DNA of 64,000 nucleotides, from positions 33,773,417 through 33,837,416 of the forward strand of contig CP154955.1 in NCBI GenBank assembly GCA_039621445.1. Reading direction: 5' to 3'. The DNA comes from Euglena gracilis (Eukaryota; Euglenida; Euglenophyceae; Euglenales). The notes beneath the pieces are model-generated. The model made no database searches and had not been told where the DNA came from. It worked only from the letters and a program-made list of their open reading frames with translations. This document shows, in pieces, positions 18,999 to 30,318 of the stretch (position 1 is its first letter; every line of letters begins with the position of its first letter). The position numbers were made by a program, and so were the translations under genes.

Positions 18999-19223
18999 CC
19001 CGACCCCCCCACCCATAAAAGAAAATTTGTGTTCAAAAGCCCTCGGTCAGAAGATGGGGGCCAGGGGGGGGAGAGGGGGGGGACCCCCCCCAGGGGCAAG
19101 AAGCCGCGTCGCCAAGTCGGAGCAGCATCGCCAGCCAACTCCGGCGAGGCTGCACTAAGCGGGGCCTCCTAACCCAGCGCAGCGAACAATCACACAACAA
19201 ACCGCCGGCGAGCAAGGCATGGC

Positions 19224-19294
19224 CTCACAAGGTCTTTGTGCTTCGCCCTCGGTGTGCCTTCCTCCCTTGTCGGTTTTCCTCGAGGGAGTGCGAG
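19224..19294 (-). repeat. DIRS terminal repeat, inverted arm 2
   Basis: Inverted partner of 18929-18998. It lies in the same orientation as the left end of copy 2 (aaggtctttgtgcttcgccc). Which arm is the internal complementary region cannot be decided because the left end of copy 1 is outside the window. Confidence 0.7.
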
Positions 19295-19573
19295 AATATT
19301 TAACTGGTAGTGCCTTTTGTCTGTTTGGAAGATAGTGCGCTTCCTTCCTTCCTTCCTTCCTTTTTCTTTCTTTTCTTGTCTTTTCTTTTCTTTCTTTATT
19401 TTTCTTTCTTTCTCTTTTCTTCTTCTTTTCTTTTCTGTTCTTTTTTTTTTTGCAAAAATCCAAATATTTGTAAATGTTCACTTAAAAATATAGCAATACC
19501 GATTTGATTTAATTCAATAATAACAATGTCTGCAAAGAAGTTTGATCGATCACCCAAAATCCACACAAAACAC

Positions 19574-19578
<5 letters not shown>

Positions 19579-19609
<31 letters not shown>
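19579..19609. repeat. (AT)n microsatellite
   Basis: An uninterrupted AT dinucleotide run of about 30 bp. Confidence 0.9.
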
Positions 19610-19613
<4 letters not shown>

Positions 19614-19848
19614 CATCACACATACACGGGAAAAAAAGAGCACAAAGTGGGGAAATCAAATGGGAAAAAACAAGACCTTAACATTCTTTTCTGAAGGCAG
19701 GGCTTGCTTTTTTCACACGTACAAAAATATGATACCCCTTCACACCCTCCCCTAATCAAACGACTTGTCTCGGGGTCTGGAAAAAATGCGGCCCGACCAT
19801 CCCAAATCCCTCCAAAAGTTGCAGTCTGACCACCTGGAAACTGTATCA

Positions 19849-19873
19849 GAACAACAACAACAACAACGACAAT

Positions 19874-19911
<38 letters not shown>

Positions 19912-19920
19912 CGACAATAA
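19849..19920. repeat. (CAA)n microsatellite
   Basis: About 72 bp of CAA triplets with two interruptions (CGACAAT). A second long CAA array lies at 43989-44051. Confidence 0.9.
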
Positions 19921-20624
19921 CAAACAAAAAATTTGCGGTCACACCGGGTTGGTCGTTACATAAGGCCAGTTATTCGCCGAGGTTGTATTCCTTTATGGGT
20001 ACTACCTTTGGCTTACACCATATTTTATTTCCTCACCCAGGGCTGTACCCCTTGAGTAGGCCCTCCCCACCCCACTCCCACCCCCCTCACACAGGGGGTA
20101 AAAGTTGAACCTCAGCCCGAACCAAAGTGACCTACCCCCCCCCTATTTTGGGGTCGGGGAGTTCAAATATGCTGAAATTTTTCGATTTTGAGAATTTTTT
20201 TTCGAATTTTTTTGCGTGCCGGGACTCGGAATTTTTTTTCCAGTGGCGGGAGGCGGGAACAACAATTTTTTTTTAGAAAAAATCACACATGTTTTTGAGG
20301 ACACGCCCCCCATAAAAAAGGGTGGGGAATCCATTTTGAAGGAATTTTCCGATTTTGACAAATTTTAATTCGAAAAATTGTTTTGGGCGACGAAAGGCAG
20401 GAATGACAGAAGGAGGGAACAACGGAACGAGGGAACGACTGGAATGATGCTACTACCTCGGCCCTATTCAAAAACATGGCGGGGGCACATTAAAGGGTGT
20501 GGCTGACATAAATTTGCTTTCATAGCTCGTATACACTGCTCAGATGCACATCCTCTTTTATTTTGATGATGGTTGAGAACAGCTGGAAAGAAGACATATT
20601 GTATTCCATTTTATTTTAAAAAAT

Positions 20625-20704
20625 TCAATATGAAACAACGTCAAAACTTTTGGACCTTGCAAAATCAATATGAAACAACGTCAAAACTTTTGGACCTTGC
20701 AAAA
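20625..20704. repeat. Tandem duplication of a 40-bp unit
   Basis: The unit beginning 'tcaatatgaaacaacg' occurs twice in direct succession without a mismatch, which indicates a recent slippage or duplication event. Confidence 0.9.
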
Positions 20705-21588
20705 AAAAAAGCAATGCCAAACTACCAGAGGGCAAAGGACTTACCAAATAGACAAGATGTGCAATACCACAATAAAAATATGTGAAAATCTCGCCTTCAA
20801 AGAATGGGGAATGTTGAACTTCATAAGCCACGAAAAGGCAATGCATCCGTCACAATTCCAATGGGTTGTTATGTGAATGCGTCGTACAATTCAGCCGGCG
20901 GTTGGGAGTAATTCGCTTTTAACACCCGTGTGCATTTATTGAGCGCATGGCCATTTCAATAGGCTGGATGAAAAGGATGTTTGACCAAAACAAAGATATA
21001 AATTTGGATATCTGGTCTTTTGATGGGTTGTAAAATAAATTAGCTTCCCCACTTTTTTTTTGCAATCCCCCTATTGTGAGACCAAGGCCAAGAAAAACGC
21101 CCAAAGTAATTGCTATGATCATTGCTTGCTTTTATAATTTAAATAAAATAAATAAAATTAAGGCAAAAGAAGGTAGAAAACAAAGCGGATTAAGGTGAGG
21201 ATCATTGTAAATCCACCAGAGAAAGTTTGGATAGACCTGTCCCCAAAATGTGGGGGTAGAGGCAAATTAAAATCAGGGAGGGGCATAAAATACATTTTTT
21301 TTGGGCCAAGCGTGTGGGAAAAAAGTTTCAGGCCACTCAAGATCTCAGTTCGTTTCTGAACCTCATTCATCCCGATTCTCACTTTATCCACACTAAAGAC
21401 TCACCATCCTACAAGCAGCGGCCAGCTAAACCCGCCAGAAAATTGCGATTTTTTTTGGACGACACAGACAACGAATGCATAATTATTATTTCACATGTGT
21501 TGGTTTTCAAATGTATCACAACTTTGTTTAACACCCGGGGAGGGGGTGGCCAAGCTACAGGGGGGGGGGAAATATGAGCTGGGAGAGA

Positions 21589-21978
21589 GGCCAAAATATG
21601 CGCAAAATATGCGCAAATATGCGCTAAAATATGCGCAACCCTGAAAATGGGGTCGGGTTGGCTACCCTATATCTCATCACCCAGGCACTTTTATTACAAA
21701 ATATGATGATATTTTTGATCAGAAAGAAGTGCTGATCATTTTAAGTCCCCTCAAGGCACCTTTTTAATTTTTTTCCCGAAAAAAATTGGTATTTTGAAGG
21801 TCCAAAAAATTTGGAGGTCCAAAAATATTCATCCGAAGCCTATTATTTTGGTAGGTCTTCCCCGGAAAATTGAAAAATATGTGCAAAATATGCGCAAATA
21901 TGCGCAAATATGCGCAATCCTGAAAAATCGGAATATGCGCAAAATATGCGCAAATATGTGGAAATATGCGCAGCACAT
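21589..21978. repeat. Two clusters of the motif ATATGCGCAA
   Basis: The decamer and close variants recur about four times at 21589-21642 and about eight times at 21875-21978. 250 bp of unrelated sequence lies between them. Each unit contains TGCGCA, a palindrome. Confidence 0.75.
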
Positions 21979-22225
21979 ATTTCCCCCCTGTGGGCTAGAA
22001 AAATGGGTGCTGGGGAGGGGGGTACTAGGCTGGAAAATTGCTGAAGAAATGGGTCGATTCACCAATTTTTTTCCTTTTCCACGTTAGGCCAGAGAGGCAC
22101 CCCTCTTTCTGGGGGGGGGGGGGTGGAAAAGCTGGCTGGCTGGCAGCCACCCCATCCTCCGGGGGAGGGTGTACGAGCTGCAAGCAAACCTCTGATATGC
22201 AAATGCCGATAGGTATATGCACAAT

Positions 22226-25200
22226 TATATGTCAAGAAAAGTCTGAAAAGAGCCACGGACAAGCAGGTACTCGAAGCGCCGCGGATTGGACCGGACGAAC
22301 TCCGGACTGTTCAATGCCGAGTGTGAGTCAGCGTTCGGGCGACGCAATAGCGCCAACTCCGTGTACGTGTATGCCTCGGGTGCATGGAAGCCCTTGCATA
22401 TGGAACCATCGGGCCCAAGTTTCCAGAAAGGGAGAATTAACTGCGGAAAAATCCTGCCCAAGAAGAATTCCGTACCCTCGGGATTTGGAAAAGGTAAACA
22501 GATAATTCGGAACGAAGCGCAGATTTTACTTTCTTTCTTTTCCTTTTTTTACGCCGTTTTTTTTTTTGCCGTTGGCAAGACACCACTTTTCTTTTTCTTT
22601 TAAAAAATACACAGACTTAAAACAATGGCAAAAATGCTTTCCCGGTTTTTTGAATTCGTCCACCCATTATCCAATTATTTAACCCAGGCAAGGACTTGAC
22701 CCTCCCCAGTAACTCAAAATACTAGGGGAGCCAAGTACATAGAGCAAACTTGGTTTTTGGAATATATGTGGCTGGGCCATATTCCATATTCCATAAGGGC
22801 CATATTCCTTATGGCTTTGTTCCTGAATACCAATTTACACCGTCATCCATGGACGTCCATAGGCGCTCTAGGCATTTCCAGGGGAGGCATGCATTCAGTT
22901 TCCCTCCCTTAAAAAAATCGTTTGTTGTCAGCAGCTGTCCAGTCCAGTACTACAAATCCGACTGTCAGTGATCCACAAGGATTTTCATGCCCGGGCAACA
23001 GCCCGTGTAAATAAAGCTGCCCCTCACAGATCTTTCGTTGAATGACGAGATGAAACGGTGCACTATTGCAAAGGAGCAAATCTCCGGCCAGAGTTTGCAT
23101 TACAGATGTGCTTCTTTTCAATTCTCAAAATGCAAATCGTAGTGGTAACAGTTAGGACTGCCCTCAGCAATGAAATGTTAGAAAATTTACTTTCCAAAAA
23201 AAAACAGGAATAAAAATGAATTGTCCGTTTCCATCATACTTTCCAAACGCAAAAATGGTTTTTTTTGAAGATGACACATTTCAATCAATTGCAAAATAAA
23301 ACACCAGACACAAAGTATTTTTTTTTTAAACATCACATAACCACACATCCAAGAAGAAAAATAAAAAAATAAAAAAACCAACAACTTTTCCCCAAAAATC
23401 ACACAAAGCAACAAACACCTCAAGAAACATAGCATTTTATTTATTTTGAAAAAAATCATTTCTTTTTGTTCCAGTGAACAGAAAGTCAAATGCTCATTGC
23501 CACCACGTTTTTTTTTGCTGGATAAAAAGCCAGATTTTCTTGGGAGCTCTTCGTTAACAAATCAAAAGGCAAATTTAACATTGAGAGCCGAGAGCTAGTT
23601 TATCATTCACTGCACCATCGCAGGCGTGGGGTAGCAAGTTGTCGGGCAGATTCAGGAACGTATTTCGGTGGGAGTAGCGCGTGATCTTGCTCACAAAATC
23701 CGCAACAGAGTTGGGTATCCATTTTTGTGGGGATGGATTGAGGCCACTCTTGGTCAAAACGCGACGTATAATAGTTTTTGATTTTTTCTGGTTGGAAGTG
23801 GAAACATGTTAATTGATCATTTTCAAAGCATATTTAAAAGGTTTCCCATCTTGGAACTGGAGGTAGATTGAGAGAATCTTGACTGTCAATAAACAAAATC
23901 CGAAAAAAGATAAATCATTTTTTTGGTATTGATGACCGGCTAGGAAGTCACTCCAAAAGCTAGAGAGGCAGGGGGCTCCAGCCACCCCGCCTTAAGATTT
24001 ACGACTTTCGATGCGAAGCGCCGAGGAAATTTTTGGTTTAAAATGGCTTAGGATTTTTTTTGCATTGACCACCGGCTTAAAGAAAGGGGGGTACAGACCC
24101 CTCCAAAAGCCGGGGGGGTGGCCCCCGCCTCTATATATCCGACGGCCCGGGCATCAAAGATGGGGGTTACCAGAGGAGATTCTGCTCAATGATGAATTTG
24201 CAGAAAAAAATCACAGAAAAAAAATTTGGAAAATTTTCTTAAAACCATGGAAAAATTTTGTGCTTCTTCTCTGGAGCCCCCAAAAAACTTAATTTTGTGC
24301 CAAAGACGCAAATGAATTATGAGAATTTAAAAAAAACGTAAAATAAAATTTGGCAGAAATCCTTGAATCCACAGATAAATATTTTGTAACGGTTCTAAAT
24401 GCTAAATTTCTCCGCAGCATTATTTTCCTGTGAAATTCCCCTTTGGTAGATGAAGCTGGTTGTTTGTCAAAGGGGGGGTAGATTAATATATATATTATAT
24501 CATATATTATTTTACATAATATATATAATATATAATATAATATATATTATATATATTATATAAAAAATAAATATATTATATAATATAAGTAAAATATATA
24601 AATATATTATATATTATATATACATACATACATACATACATACACACACATATATACAGCATGCTTTACAAATTGAAGAACGAGATTTAATATTTTTGTG
24701 GCAAAATGTGTGTTTCCCAAAACTGGCCCTCAATGGCCCGGAAGCACCATTGGCAATGCCAACCAGCGTCATGCAGTAGGAAGTCCTCATTCGACATGGC
24801 CCGCCCGGCCACAAGCCCCTTTTGAGCCATACAATGGGGAGTATTAAACTTATATCTCTCCCAAACGAATGGCCTGGACTATGTTGGTCATTCTCGGTAG
24901 GGGGCTTACAACAAGGGGGGGGGGAGGCACAAGGGAGGGTGGGGGGGGGGAGTTGTCAAGTAACAAGAAACCAAACATGACATACTTCAGGTTTTCTTTT
25001 TAAATTTAACAAATACTTCCAAAGTACATGACAAAGCGCTATTCTCAAGTCCAAATTATTTTTATAAATCTCTTTCTAGTATTTGTGGACATTGGTGGTT
25101 GATAGCAAAAGTAACCGTTTGCCTGTAAAAAAAAAAATGTAATGGGACATTTATACATTGTCCACTGACCAGTCATTTACAAGAAAAGTTGTGGATCGAC

Positions 25201-28096
25201 CCCTGGTCAAGCCATGATGGAAGAGGGAAGCATCGTCTGTTCCATCGTAGATGGTTGCGCTACACCCGGTGGCAGGAGGGGGCAAGGCGGTCCACATTCA
25301 AAACAATGACTTAAGGAAAGGGCTGACCAAAATATTTGACTGTGCACTTTTCCAGCATTCAAAAACAAGCCTTTTCAAAGCATTTGTAAAAAGAAAAAGA
25401 AAAGGACTGATTGGTAAGGGGCTACTTATGACGGCCTCTCATTTTTATCCCGTTGTTTGGCAAATGGTGACCATTACTGAAAAATTAGGATTTGCGTATG
25501 ATTCCATAATATTACACCCAATGAATTTAGTGGTTTTATGACCCATTGTAGCCGCAGCTTGACCAAAATGGAACAAGGAACTTCGTGAGGGGGTACCATG
25601 AACTGACTGTGGGACATGTCCATTTGGAAAGTATGGACTGCTTCAGACAGGGGAGCTGGTCGCTGGAAGGAGTAGATGTAGCTCGGCATTTCCAGCTGAA
25701 TGCGAGGGGCCGGCCACGGTCCGCACTTCTTCAAGGTCGGCATTTGGGCAAAAAAAAAATCAGTCAAATACGCACGGAATGCACTCCTGCCTCCCTCTTC
25801 CTGCCATTGACACCTCTTGTCAATGACACGCTTGCATTTTTATACAAACAGGGGGAGAAGAATGAAATTAACCATACCTGTAAATTGCCTCACCCAAATG
25901 CACGGCCAAGAGATGCACTGCGTCGACCCGCGGGATCTCATCCGCGTCACAATCGGCCTCCGGGGTGTTTAAACTAAATTAAGAATAAAACCTGTCTTTA
26001 AACAACAATGAGTCGCCCACCTATGAACAACAATTAGATGGGGGTTTAAGCCTGCAGAGTTTTCTTGTTATACCTCAAAGCATTGGGGGTAAATGTTGAA
26101 CGAACTGGACATCATCAGCTCTGGAAATGGTCCTCAACGTCCAACAATGCCAAATTTGTGACTGACCAAAAAGTTCACTTTAAGTTGAGGCACTTGGGGT
26201 GTGGGTATGACGCATGCAAAACATCATAAACCTCAGCACACAACATGTGTTTAGCAATGAAACGCTTCATTCTGCATCAGTGAAATTGATTAAATTAACG
26301 AAAGTTGGATAAGGTAAATTTAAATTTGTAGTGCCAGAAAAATGCCGGTTAAAATTGTGGACAAATTACCAAGGTTTTGGACTGAGAGATGCAAACAGAA
26401 GCCGGGCAGATATCAGGAAAATGTCCCCCTTTTGTAGCCCCGCCTTCCGAAAGATGTCCAACATGTAAGTGCCGTGTTTGGAGCGCTCGATCTTGAAGAA
26501 ATCGTCCTCTGTTTTAGGCTTGGAAGACAGGCCCCTGAGGACCTTTGAAGCTTCCAAAAAGGGGGAAAATAATGACGGAGTTGTGTTTAACCAGGAGAAC
26601 ATCCATAAAAACGAAGGAGAGGGGAACAAAACGGGAAAAAAAACGAGGTTACAAAATAGTAAACAGCGGACAACAAACACTGTCCAAGAAGCCCTTTTGT
26701 ATGCCTTTGTGTAATCCCTAAAAAATATCAAGGGTTTGGATTAGCATAGAGATTGTAGCATAAAAGAAAACAAGCAGCAAAATATTCAAACCATCCATTT
26801 CTTCCTAAGTCCTTTCTTTTTGTCATCTGTCAAGTACGACCTTGAACCTTAAGCCACTCCACTTCAAAACAAAGGGCCACAAGGATGGGTTGTGTTCGTG
26901 GATGTGATGATAAATTTTGTGGCGGAAGCGCTTCATCCATGAGAGTGTGGGGTATACATAATTCTAGAACACAACCATACCAAATTTACCTGCTAAAGAG
27001 CACACAAATGATTTTTTTTGTAAAAAAGTGGACAATCGAAGAAAAAGGCTATTATTAAGGTATGCAGAAGCCTATTCAAATAAATCAGAATACAGCCCAG
27101 TTTTGTGGTTTATTTTGAATGGTGGGATAAAAAGGGGGTGTTCTGTGTCCCAAAAACCTTAAAATATACGAGACATGTTCCAAAAGTATTAAACTCACTG
27201 CACACTTGCATGGCTTGAATCGCGGCTGGTTCTTCACCATCTCAAAAACCAGAGGCTTTGGTGCTCCTGTGAAGGACAAGCGGCCCTCCACCACCACAAA
27301 AACATCCACCGTGGAGTTGAGCTCGTTGAGACAGTCAGCAGGAAAGAACCATTTGTATTTGATGACATTTATTATGATGCTGCTGCTGATGATGATGCTG
27401 GCAACAATGATGGTGTGTAAACAACGACACAAATAAATTAGGAAACACAGCAACGGCGATGACAAAACACGGAAGAAACATAAAAAATACAATTCTTGAA
27501 TGGAATGCTTCATCCTGGATGGATTTCCAAGAGGTCCAACTCAAAATATGAACTGTCCAAGAATGTTGGTCCCAATTATATGTTGATCATCAAAAGCGCA
27601 TAAAAATCACTGAGAAAAAAGGAGAAACCAAAAAGCCCCCTATATCAATAAGCATCAGTAAAAAATGAACTGGGAGTCAAATCCAAATTCAAACCACTTG
27701 TGAAAACAAAATCACCTTGTGTTACATTGATCTATTTTGAAATTAGTTAAAAATTTCGATCACGTACAAGAACTGCACGGCGCAATCTCATTTAGGACAG
27801 CCCAAGGCGTCGTTGAAGGAGATCAGGTCAAACACGCGGCGCCCCGGCGGCATGCGGGTCATGTTGTATTGGCGGCACGTACGGCGCATGTCGGTCGGGA
27901 AAAAGCCCCGGTTGTCAATGTGACGCTGGCTGCAGGCGGCCCCTGTCTCGTTGGTGGGGCGTCCTGGCCGGAAGGGCGGCGGCGGGGTATCCCAAAGGGG
28001 GCGGGTGAGGGCAGGGCCACTTGAACATACATATGTAGAAGAAAAATAAACCCAGCTCGTCGACCAATAAAAAATACCTCCCCCCCCCAAGTCCAA
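22226..28096 (-). CDS. GT17-family glycosyltransferase (GnT-III-like), multi-exon
   Basis: Minus-strand coding islands in AT-rich DNA line up, in order, with the glycosyltransferase 17 family (beta-1,4-mannosyl-glycoprotein N-acetylglucosaminyltransferase-like, Golgi). Exon areas are: 27788-28010 (WDTPPPPF, RRVFDLISF), 27199-27345 (LNELNSTVDVFVVVEG, FTGAPKPL), 26370-26550 (FRKAGLQKGDIFLIS), 25878-25973 (DCDADEIPR, the acidic metal-binding motif), 25600-25765 (CGPWP, MPSYIYSF), 24715-24815 (HDAGWHCQWCF, the family signature), 23580-23757 (ADFVSKITRYSH), 22970-23100 (IQRKICEG) and 22230-22460 (NPRRFEYLL). The 25878-25973 exon has canonical GT and AG ends. It is phase-compatible with the 26370 donor, which would leave an extra loop before DCDADEIPR. 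Other junctions are unresolved, and the first exon may hold a frameshift. An in-frame ATG at 28096 is a possible start, and a membrane anchor is not clear. Family assignment is firm; exon limits are provisional. Confidence 0.7.
24482..24656. repeat. AT-rich simple repeat with CATA run
   Basis: About 140 bp of near-pure ATAT/TATAA sequence is followed by (CATA)n and (CA)n. It lies in an intron of the GT17 gene. Confidence 0.85.
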
Positions 28097-30318
28097 CGAC
28101 CAGAAAAATATAGCCTATAACCAAGGGGGGGGGTCGTAAGCAGGCACCAACGGTCAGGACCCCATTGACGGCCATTGGCCATTTCTTCATAAGACGCATG
28201 GAAGAGGGAGAACAATGGTGATTTCATATTTATTTGGCCACGGCAATTTTTTCTTTCAATGATGGCCATTGCTGGCCATTGAACCACACCAACAATTAAT
28301 ATTTTTCCATTGGCAGTAATTTCCAATAATATGAAGAAAAAAAAAAACAACGTCGAAGAGACTCTGGTCAATGCACAAGAAATTGTGGGCCAGGCCCATG
28401 AACGACATCGGCAAAATTGTAATCCTCATAAACCCCATCAACAGGAGGGGAGAGGGGACCTGGGCCAATGCTCTCTCATTCACTGGTAACTCCCTTTGTC
28501 ATTGATTGGGTACCGAGGGCTTTCGGTGGGATATTTTTTTGGAGGGGATTATTCATGACAGCTGTTTTGGCCTTTTATGAGTTTTTAAGCCCCCCTTTTA
28601 AAAGGGAAAAATGAAAGCGGGTGCATTATTTGCACCCGGATGTGGCTTTCCAGGGGGGGATAATTTAAAACTGGAATTAATTGGTTCAGGAGGAGGTTAT
28701 TTGGGGCGGGGTTAAATTGCCTTGCTACCATCGACAAAGAGTTATCATCCACATACCTACCCCGGTCATATTGGCCGGCACAGCTGGGGGGGGCAACTTT
28801 GGGGGGGGGGGGGTAAATTGGCCAGCACAGGAGGGGGGGCAATTACCAGGGGGGGCAATAGCCTAGGTGGGGTAGGCATGTTTAGCTCACCAATATATAT
28901 ACATATATATGTTGAAAAGAGGGTTTCAACAAGAGAGGGGGATGTCAAATGGTGACATTGATAAGGGGAGCCCGCAAACAACAAAGGTCAGAACGAAGGT
29001 GCCCTCTGAGGAGACAACTACCTCTTCAGATTGAAAGACTGGGGTTAACGAAGCCCTGACCAACCACCCTGTCTAGCCACCACTTAAATTGCGGTCCCAA
29101 ACGTTCAAAGGTTGCGGTTCAACCCGGCAGGTGGTTGTTAGACAAGGCTGGTCATTAGACAAGCTGCCCAACAACCGGGAAAAGATCGCCAACCTACCCC
29201 CACTAGCAATTGGCCCCGATCATATTATGAAATTCTCCTTTGAGGTGGAGCAGAAGCATCGTCCAGGGCAGGATGCAAGCAAGGCATCGGAGAGATGTGG
29301 GTATCATTATTCAGGCAAAGGGTAGCCACCAAAACAAAAAAATTGTTTCCAAGGGTGTTTGTGATAAATAGAAAAAAGGCTTTGTCTCAATGCAATTTTC
29401 GGATATTCACTAAATGATACTCACTAAATGGAAACACAGAGGTTCATTTTTTTTTGCTTTTGGGGTTTCTTTTAAAACAAATGCAAACGATGCTTTTAAA
29501 TTAAAAATGTAAAAATAATGCATGAAAACATTTACCACATGGAAAAAAAGACCAGGCCATCATCTCAAAGCATTGGTTTCAATTAACATCTCAATATCAT
29601 TCATTCGTTTGTGGCTTTTCTTGGTTATTTGTAGAGGTTCAATCCTGGTCAATAACAAGGGTTGAAACAAAGGAAACAAAGGAGTGAAAATACAATTAGT
29701 TGTCTCCTTGTGGTAAATTCTTTTAACACCGCGGGAGGGAATATTGATGGCTTCCCTAGCTTAGGATCCAGCAGCATTGCAGTTGAAACAGACACTAAAG
29801 CTAAACTGGGAATCCAAATAAAAATGGTCAACCGTCTGTTAAAAACCCAGACTCGGGGCTCCCATGAAAGGCAAACAAATAAATGACTGTTTCTTTCTAT
29901 CTTTTTTCTTTTCTTTTGCATCCAATAAAGAAGTTCTGTTGCAATCGTTCAAAATTTCATTCTTTGTACACCAAAGATAACATTAGCCCAACAAATAAGT
30001 TTCCAATGAATAATGGTCCTTGGTGGTAGAGTAGTACGTCTCCCTCGGCAAAAGGGAGTCATGGTCACATCATTTAGCAAGGACTGAGTAGGGAAGATGC
30101 AAGACCAAATAATTTTCTGAAATCCAATTACGTTCACGCTCCTGAATTAATTAATTAATTCATTAATTCATTAATTAATTAATTAGCCCAAATTATATAG
30201 CAAATCAACCAATAATCGACCGAGCAATTTCTGCCTGAGAAAAGCCTTTGACCCCAAAAAAAATTTTCACATTTTTGGCCATTAACAGTGATATTTCGTC
30301 ATTAAAGCCCCAACAATG
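28097..30318. other. AT-rich stretch upstream of the GT17 gene, no supported gene
   Basis: It should contain the promoter and possibly 5' exons of the minus-strand GT17 gene, but I cannot identify them. A G-rich island lies at 28770-28870 and an (ATTA)n run at 30141-30185. Short open frames (for example 29649-29886, either strand) show no domain. Confidence 0.5.
30141..30185. repeat. (ATTA)n microsatellite
   Basis: A tetranucleotide ATTA array with two CATT interruptions, about 45 bp. Confidence 0.85.

Larger units (their letters stand above)
18598..19172 (+). pseudogene. Tyrosine recombinase C-terminal part, DIRS copy 1
   Basis: GPLLISL...ASIT aligns with copy 2 (NLLWSLDG...NSLTKEIL). The catalytic HSTRGAG lies near 18718-18738, EIGQW near 18781-18795, and the nucleophile segment AAHYQRLG near 18815-18838. 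Together with LYRSSDL at 2950 these give the R...HxxR...W...Y set of tyrosine recombinases. A frameshift lies near 18665-18705 and a TAA near 18752. The C-terminal tail (Glu/Pro/Lys-rich, to 19172) is encoded within the terminal repeat. Confidence 0.83.
18598..19297 (+). mobile_element. DIRS-like retrotransposon copy 1, right part and terminus
   Basis: It resumes the recombinase exactly where the gypsy element entered and runs to the inverted repeats at 18929-18998 and 19224-19294. The terminal sequence is shared with the left end of DIRS copy 2 (54912-54977). After 19297 the sequence becomes pyrimidine-rich simple repeat, taken as host DNA. Confidence 0.8.
19298..22225. other. AT-rich non-coding stretch with simple repeats
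   Basis: I find no supported gene. It contains a pyrimidine-rich CCTT/CTTT tract (about 19330-19452), an (AT)n run (19579-19609), a (CAA)n run (19849-19920), a tandem 40-bp duplication (20625-20704), A/T homopolymers near 20200-20280, and two clusters of an ATATGCGCAA motif (21589-21642, 21875-21978). Confidence 0.7.
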
